From assembly GCA_036417435.1 (NCBI GenBank), contig CM070899.1:170467494-170531493 (forward strand): a stretch of 64,000 nt of DNA, given 5' to 3'. The position numbers were made by a program, and so were the translations under genes. Under the pieces are notes generated by a model. It was given only the letters and a program-made list of their open reading frames with translations. It ran no database searches and was not told the origin of the DNA. Shown here in pieces: positions 1 through 9,960 of the stretch. The stretch is from Inia geoffrensis. Taxonomy: Eukaryota; Chordata; Mammalia; Artiodactyla; Iniidae. The stretch's first letter is position 1; each line of letters begins with the position of its first letter.

Positions 1-125
1 ATTCAATGTGATTTAAAATTTTTTTTTCAATATTTGTCTTGTGAAATAAGTCTCATCCTTTTGGAAAAACGATATGATTTGGGGAGACAGTGATTAATTC
101 TGTTCTTTGTTCTGTTCATTTTTAG

Positions 126-169
126 TAACATGAATGATTCAGATTCTGAAAGAAGAAAAAGAATGACAA
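126..169 (+). CDS. SelO-like internal exon (44 nt)
   Basis: The acceptor follows a strong pyrimidine tract ending 'ttcatttttag'. The exon supplies the last base of a split codon, 14 codons (NMNDSDSERRKRMT) and the first base of the next split codon. The donor is gtaggt at 170. A second possible donor (gtaatc at 173) would break the frame with the next exon, so I chose the first. The charged, Arg-rich segment fits the region just before the NP motif in SelO proteins. Confidence 0.65.
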
Positions 170-3100
170 GTAGGTAATCCTTTTGATTTTTTCAGCTTTA
201 AGGATTATTACGTAAAAGCAACAGGAAGTAATTACTGGAAGTAATTACTCCCAGTTTTCAAAACCTGGAAAACTGGAAGTAATTACTTGAGGGAACTGGA
301 TTTGTTGTTTTGTTTTTAACTACAAAAACTCTAAATGAGTGTATTTTAGTTGAGTTGAAGTGTCATATATATGAGCCTTTATAATTTCAGATGACTTTTA
401 ACTTGATTATGATAGCCCTGCTTTCAATAAGTTTGCATATTGATGGTAAAATAATATGGCCTTAAAAGATGGTGGAGAGACAAGAAAGGTGGTGTGGTTT
501 ATGGTGGAAAGAACATGAGTTTTGGAATCTGACAGATGAACCTCATCTTGCCACTTTTTTGCTGTGTAATATGAAAGATATTTAACTTTCCAATTTTCAA
601 GGCCCTTAGCTATTATAAAATGGGCATATTTTGCAGGGATGTTGTGACGATGAGCAATAATATATGTAAGTTATCTTGTTACAGTGCCTGGGCCATAATA
701 CACATATAATAAATGGTAGTGCTAAAAATAAATCACCTTTATATACTGCTTTCAGTTTACCATGTGACTTTACACTTGGCTTGGAGAAGAAAAAAAAAAG
801 GAAGTTAGGGCTTCCCTGGTGGCGCAGTGGTTGAGAATCTGCCTGCTAATGCAGGGGACACGGGTTCGAGCCCTCGTCTGGGAAGATCTCACGTGCCGCG
901 GAGCAACTACTGCTGCATGAACCACAACTACTGAGCCTGCGCGTCTGGAGCCTGTGCTCCGCAACAAGAGAGGCCGCGATAGTGAGAGGCCCGCGCACCG
1001 CGATGAAGAGTGGCGCCCGCTTGCCACAACTAGAGAAAGCCCTCGCACAGAAACGAAGACCCAACACAGCAAAAAAATAAATTAATTAATAAACTCCTAC
1101 CCCCAACAATTAAAAAAAAAAAAAAAAGGAAGTTAGTCCTTTTTGCAACATGGGTTCTAAGAAGATCAAAGAAGTTAAGACAGAAGTACTCAAGTCCTGG
1201 AGTACTCTTACCTTACTTAGGACTGGTGTGGAGAGCTAGTGTGTGTCATCAGGGTGACTGATTCATGTTGATAAAATAAGTGTGATGCTAATACTCCATG
1301 TTAAGTTAGAGGATGAGACTGCTTCTTGACTCAGGACACTATTGTAGAAATAAAAGCAAGCTGAGTTTTTACAGGGAAGTGAGTAATCAGTCTTTGGGGC
1401 TTAGCATGGATTTAGCTGCCAGCCACTTATGTTCATTGGTGCAATCATACAGAATTTATAGGCCAGCTCAATATGAACTATATCAGCAATTAAGAGAAAA
1501 AAGAAATTGAGAGAAGAAAATGTCGTGATTGTCTTTAGGATTTGGATTTGTTTGGTTATGACAGGATGGATGAGATGGTAAGATGAAAGACATTTAGTGA
1601 ATTCAAGGCGGAAGCTTTGAATTATTTTAGAGAAATAATAAATGTTGAACAGTGTACTCTCAAGGAAAGGAAAAATTAATTTCCACAATGAGCAATGGGA
1701 AAAAGTTCCAGACGAGATAAAAAAAAATGTACAGAATTAGATAACTTCAAAGAATCCTATGAACAGATCTACAGTTTTCTGATTTCAGGTAGTTTGTATA
1801 TATCAACACATAATTTGATCCAAAGTACTTCTGCTTGCAGCTACAAGTCCCAGCATATTTAAACAGTATTTCGTTGCCAGGTTTCTATAAAGTGTTGGTC
1901 AAGTTTGTTAAACTTTTAATTGGGTGACTCCACTCTCCCTCTGCCTAAGTCGACTGCTTCCACAATTTCCCTTGCATGTCAGTTTCCTTTTTGTCTAAGA
2001 ATTATATATATTTATTGTGTCTATGTGTTTTTATTTTAAAAGAGTTCTGCATGAATTCTTTAAAATTTGGAAGATGCAAACTTGTAGAAAGAATAAAAAC
2101 ATTCCCATCACTTAACCACAGTTGCTACTCACTTTTCCATGCGTTTATTGACACTTCTAGTCTCTCTTTTTCTGTGTGTATTGATTAGGAGAAAATGTAG
2201 TAGTAATCATATTATGGTATAATTTTAGATCCTTCTTTTTTTCACTAAAAATAAACATTTCCCCTGACTACTTCATTCTTTATAATGTAACATTTTAAAT
2301 GACTGCATAATATATCTTTGAAAGGGTATGTAATGTTTCACTTAACCAGTCCCCCATTAATAGGCATTTAAGTTGTTTCTAGTTTTCCTTAATATAAATA
2401 ATGCTTTTTAATGTTTAAATTTGTTCCCATAGACTGTATTCCTAGAGAAGTAGAATTACCGGGTCACAGGACACTTGTATTTTAGATTATCTGTCATGTC
2501 TTGGCAGCTCTTTAAAACCAAGTCAAAGTGGAATTTGTATGTTCCCTCCATTCAAGTAACTCAGAAAAATGTTGTTGAGAATCACAAAACAGTGATTTCT
2601 GGAGTCCTCTCGGAATTTCTTTCAGGCCAATGAGGATAAACATCCCTCCTTTCCACCTAGTTGATAAATTATCTTGGAAAAGTCTCATCTCAAATAAAGA
2701 CATAATTTCTGGAATGTGCCATTATTACAATACTTTTTTTTTTAAGATTTAATTTTATTTATTTTTGGCTGTGTTGGTTTTTAGTTGCTGTGCACAGGCT
2801 TTCTCTAGTTGTGGTGAGCAGGGGCTACTCTTCGTTGCGTTGCGCGGGCTTCTTCTTGCAGTGGCTTCTCTTGTTGCGGAGCACGGGCTCTAGGCATGTG
2901 GGCTTCAGTAGTTGTGGCACATGGGCTCAGTAGTTGTGGCTCGCGGGCTCTAGAGCGCAGGCTCAGTAGTTGTGGCGCATGGGCTTGGCTGCTCTGCGGC
3001 ATGTGGGATCTTCCCAGACCAGGCATTGAACCCATGTCCTCTGCATTGGCAGGCGGATTCTTATCCATTGTGCCACCAGGGAAGTCCCTATAATACTTTT

Positions 3101-6100
3101 TAGTATGAAAAAATGCATGGTTACTATTAAAAAATATAAATTTACAAAGAGTTTTGCCTGCATATAACCTTTCCTATTTGCTCTTGGCAACAACAGCATT
3201 AAGCAGTCCTACTGAGTCAGATCTGAATTCTGTGTTTGAAGATGTTAAAAGCAGCAACTTTTTTCCCTCCCTTCATTTGGGCTACAGGATGAATCTTCTA
3301 CTTTCCCCCAGCTTTATAAAATGCTTAGTGAACTGAATATGGTGAAAACCAAATTAATGACGAAACACTGAAAAGAAAAATAAAACATAATATTGCTCAT
3401 GATGCGGAAAAAAAGTTTTTCCTGTACCATAAGATGATCAATACTGTACATTGTTTATCAACAGTCAGAATTGACTGCTGCTGATCATTCTTCTCATTCG
3501 AGCCTTCCGGCAAAGTTCCTAAAGGTTATTGTCATTTCAGTGGTAATTTCACATGGCCTGTGTCGACTTAGTAGTTATTGTTCCATGATGAACTTTCCCC
3601 TCTTGTTTAAGCTGTTAATCCTAGATACGTGCTGAAGAACTGGATGGCAGAATCCGCAGTGCAAAAAGCAGAAAGGAATGATTTTTCAGAGGTAAGTTGG
3701 TTGACTTTTCTGGGCTTATTTTTATTAATTTAAAATGTATCATACTTTAAACACCCTGATTTTGGTTGCAGACATGCCAGCACCAGCTTCCCAGCTTCTC
3801 ATTACCTGATCTCTCTTTTTATTTTATTTATTTATTTATTTATTTTTGCGGTACGCGGGCCTCTCCCTGTTGTGGCCTCTCCCGGTGCGGAGCACAGGCT
3901 CCGGACGTGCAGGCTAAACGGCCATGGCTCACGGGCCCAGCTGCTCCGCGGCACGTGGGATCTTCCCGGACCGGGACACAAACCCGTGTCCCCTGCATCG
4001 GCAGGCGGACTCTCAACCACTGCGCCACCAGGGAAGCCCTCTCTTTTTTTTTTAATCAGTGAATCATTTTCTCGTACTTCAAAATTTATTCTTTAATGTG
4101 TTTAAAATTTTAAATATTCATTTGATATCATATCTACAATATTTGAACCTCTGAGGGTCTGGTTCTGCTAGTCATTGTTTATGTTTAGGGATTTTGGATT
4201 TCAACCTCAGAAATCCAGTGAAGCCTGATTTAAGGGTGCATATCTCCAGAGGGAATTAGCTTTTGCATCTACCAGGCATCTATGGCACTAGCAACCTGGG
4301 TCCATGAAATGAAATCTTGACATCCGTGAAGATGAATGCACTGGATCTATACACATCAGCTTGTATGAATCGCACATATAATATTTGGCAAAACAAGCAA
4401 GTGGCAAAGGAATACAGACAATGTGTTACCAACCCAATTTAATCTAAACATGTAAAATCATGTCTTTAGAGATATATGCATATATAATAAAAGTAACAAA
4501 GTGAATAAAGATGATATCATCTTTGCACAGTGACTGATTTACAGTAAGGAGGAAATTCGAGTTAGGGAAGGATATTCAACCATATTGGAAGCATTTTATT
4601 TCTGAAGCTGAGTGGAGGATACACAGGTATTTGTTATATTATTCTGCATACCTTCTTCTATGCCTCAAATATTTCCTAGTTAATTGTTTTAAAATGCAGT
4701 GCACACAATGTATTTCTTAGAAGAGGAATAGCCCCCAGCACTCTTGCTGTCACTCTTTTGTCCTGCACTGGAACAGACATTATTAATGATCGAGGCCCCC
4801 TTTCTCTCTCAAATGGGTCACAGCCTTAGGATCCTTCTCATCACAGCATGCTGTGTAGTCACTACCAACTGATCAGAGTGGGCACGACAGAGAAACTGTT
4901 CTTGCTATTTCTAATTTGGAACTTGCATTAACTTTACATTTCAGTAGTTTAATTAGCCTGACAAATCTAGGTTTTCAGTTTAGAAAATAAAATATTTTTA
5001 AGTGTAATCTTATTAGGATATTAAGGAAAAACAAAGAGAAGGAAGCTAACTCAGTATTTATCTTTAGATAAATTAGTCTAAGCTGGGGAAACTAAACAGT
5101 GTTTAATAAAATGTTTTTGTTGCCTTGTTTCACCTTCCTTCCCTCTCTTTTGTTCCCTCCCTGTTTTCTCCCTTCCCTCAAAATTATATTTGAGTAAGGA
5201 TGCAGTGCCCACCTTGGGTGGGGAGGTGTCTTCCTAGGTCCAAGTAAACGTTCAGATTCATAAGACTATTACAGGCTGCTTTTGGCCCCCCTTAATTCAG
5301 GAAGATACAGGACAGAAACATAGCTTACCAGCAGGGCACCATTAGGTTCCTCCTTTGCAGGAGTTCTTGAAGCATCCACGCAGGCAGGGAGGTACAGCGG
5401 TAAAGCCCAGGTGCAGGGGGACACGATCCACACTGGGAAGATGCAGGGGCAGCCCTGGCTGAAAAGCTGCATGTTCTACAGAAACCAGTATCTCTTCTAA
5501 CAGCTCCATGGGCATAGTTTCCAACATCCCCACAATAGACCTGCCTTATACCGTGAGTCCCTACACTAAAGAAAGTCCAACACATTCTATCAGGTGTTTA
5601 CAGTGCTCCCAGAACAAATGCTATTTGTCAGTCATAAGCTGTGCTGTATGGTGATACAGTGGACATACATATACCACCTTATCAGGTTACCAGGGGAACA
5701 GATCCACAAAGTTAACTAAGGGTTAAATCCTCATGCAGGAAAAGAAAAAGATCTTGTTAAACTTTTAGACCTATAACTTTTTACACATACACCTTGTGTT
5801 TACATTCCTGCATCAAACATTTCTTGAGAATTCACCCTCTGCGAGTTGCTGTGGAGAAGTATAAAAATCTATTCAGGGAGCTTTTAAACTAGTAGGTAAG
5901 ATTAGATAGGTATAATATTTATTATATATACTTTTTAAATGGAGGTATAGTTGAAATATAACACTTTGTTAATTTCAGGTCTACAACATAATGATTTGAT
6001 ATTTGTATATCTTGTGAAATGCTCACCACAATGAGTCTAGTTAACATCTGTCACCATACACAGCTACAATTTTTTTTTCTTGTGATGAGAACTTTTGAGA

Positions 6101-6797
6101 TCTATTCTCTTAGCAACTTTCAAATATACATACAGTATTATTAACTATAGTCACCATGCCATACATTACATCCCCACGACCTAATTATTTTTATAACTGG
6201 ATAAAAATATACATTTTGATCCTAGAATTATTGCTGAAAGAGGTGTGTCTGTTGATCCCTCAGTTTATACCGTGGGACAAAATTGCAAATGAAGCAGTAT
6301 GAGTTGGAATCCATGCCCTTGATTTGGCAAGAGCGTAGATCATTGACATCCTTTTATTTTTATAAATATTTTAGAAAATCATAATTCTGTTAATGCTGTG
6401 AAGGAATTTAGAAATGATCGGGAAATATATGTATTCTTTGTGACGCTGTACATATTCACTCTCCTGTTTCAGCAAAAAACTACTACTTAAGGAACTTTCT
6501 CTGGAACAATAGAAATTTTAAGTAACAGCTATAGTTGAAGTTTTAATGAAACATACAATGTTTAAACATTTTCATGCACATTTAAAATTTACCTTGTCAT
6601 TTCAGAAATTTAGAAAATTAATAAGGGTCCTGGTTAAGATAATCTATATTTATCTACTTTAAATTGTTTACCAGGTCCATCTCCTCCAGCAAGTTCTTCG
6701 CCGTCCTTTCCAGAAGCATCCTGCAGCTGAGACAGCAGGCTATTCCTCACCTACTCCTTCCTGGGCCAAAGATCTCAGGGTTAGCTGCTCATCTTAA
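126..6797 (+). CDS. Selenoprotein-O-like protein AMPylase, Cys form (C-terminal three exons)
   Basis: Three exons (126-169, 3612-3691, 6675-6797) join in frame into about 81 residues ending a SelO-family protein. Seen: the segment NPRYVLKNW, then AERNDFSEV, a stretch poor in conservation, and the C-terminus DLRVSCSS followed by TAA. These match the conserved 'NPxxVLRNY...AAExGDFSEV...SS' tail of SELENOO. Known: SelO proteins are mitochondrial pseudokinase-fold enzymes that transfer AMP to proteins, and their C-terminal Cys or Sec takes part in redox control. Here the third-last codon is TGC (Cys), not TGA (Sec). All three acceptors have good pyrimidine tracts, the phases agree (2/1, 1/0, 0) and there are no stops. 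The kinase-like catalytic part lies left of the window. Inference: a functional paralogue of SELENOO rather than SELENOO itself. A recently dead gene cannot be excluded without the rest. Confidence 0.8.
809..1127 (+). repeat. CHR-type SINE, full length
   Basis: tRNA-Glu-derived head (ggcttccctggtggcgcagt), full middle and A-rich tail. Flanked by a 9-bp duplication ggaagttag (800-808 and 1128-1136). Confidence 0.93.
1960..2490 (-). repeat. Old LINE-1 3' sequence in antisense (tentative)
   Basis: Phrases such as 'taggcatttaagttgtttctag' split around 2362-2383 and 'agaagtagaattaccgggtca' near 2446 are typical of antisense L1M 3' regions. Boundaries and subfamily are not resolved. Confidence 0.45.
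2738..3088 (-). repeat. CHR-type SINE, full length
   Basis: Reverse orientation, T-rich start and 'ccaccagggaagtccc' end. Flanked by near-identical aYaatactttt copies (about 2727-2737 and 3090-3100). Confidence 0.9.
3612..3691 (+). CDS. SelO-like exon with NPRYVLKNW and DFSE motifs (80 nt)
   Basis: The acceptor is 'cccctcttgtttaag' and the donor 'gaggtaagt', both strong. With the A carried from the previous exon it reads T-VNPRYVLKNW...AVQKAERNDFSE, 26 codons plus a split codon. This is the most conserved C-terminal block of the SelO family and is the basis for the family call. Confidence 0.85.
3821..4039 (-). repeat. CHR SINE, short (centrally deleted) form
   Basis: Short form with gcggtacgcgggcctctc at its 3' end and an (ATTT)n tail. 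Flanked by tctcttttt duplications. Confidence 0.9.
5930..6200 (-). repeat. LINE-1 3' fragment, antisense
   Basis: Shares 'agttaacatctgtcaccat' and 'agcaactttcaaatatacat' with the copies at 24836-25238 and 34130-34640. Three independent copies in one window support a LINE-1 3' UTR. Confidence 0.7.
6675..6797 (+). CDS. SelO-like terminal coding exon ending Cys-Ser-Ser
   Basis: The acceptor is 'aattgtttaccag'. Forty codons start VHLLQQVL and end WAKDLRVSCSS, then TAA at 6795-6797. In SELENOO the equivalent position before the final two serines is selenocysteine. Here it is TGC at 6786-6788, so no Sec insertion is needed. Confidence 0.85.
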   Translation, partial: VHLLQQVLRRPFQKHPAAETAGYSSPTPSWAKDLRVSCSS

Positions 6798-6965
6798 TTT
6801 GGGGAAAATCAATTAAGGGATACTTCTATCACCGAACCCAGCATAGAATAATCTATTTGACAAATTCTTAATGACCGCCTACATTTTCTTGACAATCCTG
6901 CATTTCATAATAATGGTTATATATAAAAACATTTTTTAACCAAATAAAGTGGACCTATTCTCTGG
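6798..6965 (+). promoter_or_regulatory. 3' UTR and poly-A signal of the SelO-like gene
   Basis: About 150 bp after the stop codon there is a canonical AATAAA (6943-6948), followed within 20-45 bases by a GT-rich stretch (tgtttgtggtcatttttg), the expected cleavage and polyadenylation layout. Cleavage is probably near 6960-6968. By eye I do not recognise a complete SECIS element, in keeping with the Cys codon. Confidence 0.7.
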
Positions 6966-7617
6966 AACATGTTTGTGGTCATTTTTGTTTTAATCAATCA
7001 ATTTAATGAATAATAACTACCTGAGTTATTCTCAATAACTAAAAAATCTTATAACAATCTTTTAACGAATTTGTAAGTTTTCATCTAATACCATGTACCC
7101 AGCAATTTGGGGCACATCAAATAAGAATATAATTTAATTGTACTCCTCAAGCTTTTTTGTCTGTTATAGTAATTTTTATTTACCAAAATAAGACAATAGT
7201 TTAATGAACCTGATTTACCATTCAACCAGCTTATTAAGTATCAATGCATGATAATCTTGCTTCATTTACACCCCTACACACCTCCCCCTTGTTCCTATTG
7301 TTTTAATTGAGGTATAATTTATATATCCCCAAGTATTTTAAAGACATTCCCAGACATAGTTTCATTTAATCTATGAATATTTCTGTATCTCTAAACGTTA
7401 ATGACTTAAGACACATACATACAATACCATATCACCTTACGACACTTTTCTGTCTGTGCATGAACTGAATAACAAATATGCAGTGATCAATTGATCAATC
7501 CCTAACAGTGTTGAAAGAAGGGATGTGACTGGTCACTGTTCATGATATGTATCTGTTACTTATGTAGTGATTTGTGGGTTGAAGAGCTAATAGCAATGTT
7601 TGTACTTTGCATAATTA

Positions 7618-7651
7618 CTAACTACTAGTTAAAACTAATTACTAGTTAAAA
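7618..7651. repeat. 17-bp tandem duplication
   Basis: Two adjacent copies (7618-7634 and 7635-7651) of a ctaaYtactagttaaaa unit differ at one base. Confidence 0.75.
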
Positions 7652-8369
7652 TAGCATGGCAGCAAATGTGAACCATGTTGGGGACTAGTGTTATTTAACT
7701 AAATTGTGGTAACTGAAACTTGTGCATGTTGAACTCTGCAAAGCAAGGACCATCTGGACCATCTATTTCCTAATGTTTTCTTTTATATCCTGTAATAAAG
7801 GTGCAGGGATGGAGAGAGACAGTGCATTCAACCTTTTGGTCCACCAAAATTATATCAATATTTTGACCACAAAATCAGTTCGTTTCCATAGCTTTTCTAA
7901 AATATATATTATCTAATGCTAAAACTCACAAACGTTTTAATGTTTGAATTTTTATAGTTTTTCCCCATAAAGTAAATGTACAGTATGGATAGAAGTTAGG
8001 AGACCCAGGCGGTGACCCAGCTCTGTGAGATGTAGGTTAAGCACATCTTCAGGGCTCATTTCTTCTCTGTTAAGTTAGGAATATGTTTGAATTGATGGTT
8101 TGGGGGTCATCTGTGAAGCCCATAACAACCACATCTCTCCCTTTCCCTTCCTACTCTCTGAGCCCTCCTTTTCCATAGTGATGGGTCCCAGTGCTTAGGA
8201 AAAATTTAGTGCACCTTACCAGTTTTAATTACTAAATATTTTGGTTTTAAAATCTGAATTTGCTTTTTCCTTGCTGTTTTAAATGTCAATTTAGAGCTTA
8301 CTTTTTTCCAAATATTAAAACATAAGATTAATTATCTTCCTTAAGTAGAAAATAACACATTAGTTATTA

Positions 8370-8476
8370 TTATTATTTTTGGCCGTGCCGCCCAGCATGT
8401 GGGACCTTAGCTCCCCAACCTGTGCCCCTTGCACTGGAAGCGCGGAGTCTTAATCACTGGACCGCCCGGGAAGTCC
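8370..8476 (-). repeat. Short tRNA-derived SINE, divergent subfamily
   Basis: About 107 bp containing ggccgtgccgcccagcatgt and a head 'ggacttcccgggcggtcc'. Flanked by aacacattagYtatta duplications (8354-8369 and 8477-8492). Related in form to the copies at 25581 and 58329. Confidence 0.8.
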
Positions 8477-9104
8477 AACACATTAGCTATTATTTTCTAC
8501 CCACTTTAAGAAGATTTTGAGGTGTTTTACATTAAAAAAAAAAAACAAAACAGAACCATGGAAATAAAACTAAGAAAATCTAAAAGGACTCTCAGAAGCC
8601 AATTAGAAAGAGAAGATAAGGGTAATAGGAACTTAAGATAAACTGGTTGTTAAAATTAAGCATTAAATTTATCTGAGGGAAAACATTCCTGATTGAAGAA
8701 TATAATTTGATTGCCTTTTCCTGTCTCTAAATTTTTATTTATAGCAACTTATATAGCATTATAATAACAGAATCCAAAAACTATCTAAAAAACTTTTTTT
8801 TTTCCCAATTACTATGTTATTCAACCATTAGAAAACCAAAACCAAACTAGGGTATGTCCAAGACTCCAATCAATCAAGCAATGAGTCTCAAAGAAACTAA
8901 ATTCACTCTACCTCTCCTGTTTTTTTCTTTTTCTTCTTTCGATTTTTCTGAAAGTTCTGGAGGTCATTGAGATGGAGATGGAAAATATGTCGAAGATCAA
9001 CAAGACTTTAGAAGGCCTAGGATTTTTAAAAGGTCAAGTATATTATAAAATAGAATTGATATTGCACTAGATTTAGACTGATATTTCTAGAAATACCATC
9101 TTAA

Positions 9105-9447
9105 GGAAAAAAATTTTAACTTTTATTAACTTGATGCTTCATAACATAATAAAATAAATGAACATAAAACATCATTTTACTTAACTTGGAAGGGAAGAAA
9201 AAATCTATTGAAGTGGAAATACACAGGAAAGATATGTACATTCAGGCAGATATTCTAAATTCTGTGTTAGGTTAAGGATTATGAATGTACTTGAGAAACA
9301 GGGAGACGTTTCCTATTTGCATTTCTAGTCTGAATACTTCAATATTGTATCTAAAATGAACAAGATGTCACGGAAACAAAGTAGCAAAAATGCAATTGAG
9401 GTTAACAATGATTACACCCATCACCCAAAGATACTGCTAGGCTTCCC
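9105..9447 (-). promoter_or_regulatory. APBB1IP: APBB1IP 3' UTR with poly-A signal
   Basis: Downstream of the stop codon on the minus strand, the first canonical AATAAA is at 9127-9122, followed by a T-rich stretch. The implied 3' UTR is about 340 nt. The cleavage position is estimated, not seen. Confidence 0.55.
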
Positions 9448-9960
9448 TTAGGGCATGTTGCTTCTCTTCTTTTGCAAAGCTTTCATGAGATCCGACATGA
9501 AATCCTGCTCCCCACCTCCCCCGCCCGGTTGTCCCGGGTTCGCCTGCCTCTTGGGGGGAGCTGGCGGCCTTTTGACCACCACGGGGGTCGGCTTCGCGGC
9601 TTCGGGGGCGAGGGCGGGCGGGGGCGGGGGCGGCGGCAGCGAGGACCCCGCGTCGCCAGCAAACGACGGCGATGGTGGAGGAGGCACGAAGTCCGGGGGC
9701 GCGTCGCTAAAGTCTGGGGGCGGCGGAGGAAGCTCGTCGTCCTCCAAGGGCGGCGGCGGCGGCGGGGGCGGCGGCAGGAGGTCGTGGGGTGGCGCGGGGA
9801 AGCCGGGGTCCGCGCCCTTGACCTTTGGGGGCGTCCCTGGGCTGCCGCAGCCGACTTCCGAGGACCGTCGCACGGGAGGGGGCGGAGGCAGGCTGGACTT
9901 GGAAAGGGGCTGGGCCCTGGGCGCTCCAGGGTCGTGGTTGCCGAGGCCGGACTTCTTGTC
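9448..9960 (-). CDS. APBB1IP: APBB1IP terminal coding exon: proline-rich tail
   Basis: 513 nt, 170 codons plus TAA (9448-9450). Starts [15 protein letters not shown] and ends [19 protein letters not shown]. Several runs of five to nine prolines, often followed by an acidic or Phe residue (ELPPPPPDF), provide EVH1- and profilin-binding sites. The exon is very GC- and CpG-rich, unlike its AT-rich surroundings. The final [13 protein letters not shown] block is conserved in the family. Confidence 0.97.
   Translation of the reverse strand, partial: DKKSGLGNHDPGAPRAQPLSKSSLPPPPPVRRSSEVGCGSPGTPPKVKGADPGFPAPPHDLLPPPPPPPPPLEDDELPPPPPDFSDAPPDFVPPPPSPSFAGDAGSSLPPPPPPPALAPEAAKPTPVVVKRPPAPPKRQANPGQPGGGGGEQDFMSDLMKALQKKRSNMP

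Larger units (their letters stand above)
170..3611 (+). other. Intron of the SelO-like gene
   Basis: Contains a MIR-like segment (about 505-700), a full-length CHR SINE (809-1127), a stretch resembling antisense LINE-1 3' sequence (about 1960-2490) and a minus-strand CHR SINE (2738-3088). The remainder is AT-rich with nothing I recognise. Confidence 0.6.
3692..6674 (+). other. Last intron of the SelO-like gene
   Basis: Contains a short CHR SINE (3821-4039) and a LINE-1 3' fragment in antisense (about 5930-6200). I see no coding exon or other recognisable feature in 4050-5920 or 6230-6660. Confidence 0.6.
6966..9104. other. Convergent intergenic spacer
   Basis: About 2.1 kb between the two facing 3' ends. 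It holds one short SINE (8370-8476) and a small tandem duplication (7618-7651). No coding potential is seen. Confidence 0.6.

Noticed and set aside
173..178. Alternative donor gtaatc for the first SelO-like exon
   Set aside because: Using it leaves two bases and breaks the frame with the next exon; the donor at 170 keeps the VNPRYVLKNW frame.
809..900. tRNA-Glu-like heads with A and B box-like motifs
   Set aside because: They are SINE promoters, repeated across the window with A-rich tails, not tRNA genes.
1401..1688. 95-residue minus-strand reading frame
   Set aside because: No recognisable protein family, no splice context; falls in an AT-rich intron.
6798..6965. Possible SECIS element in the SelO-like 3' UTR
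   Set aside because: An ATGA occurs near 6870, but the paired GA partner, the spacing and the AA loop do not fit, and no in-frame TGA needs it.
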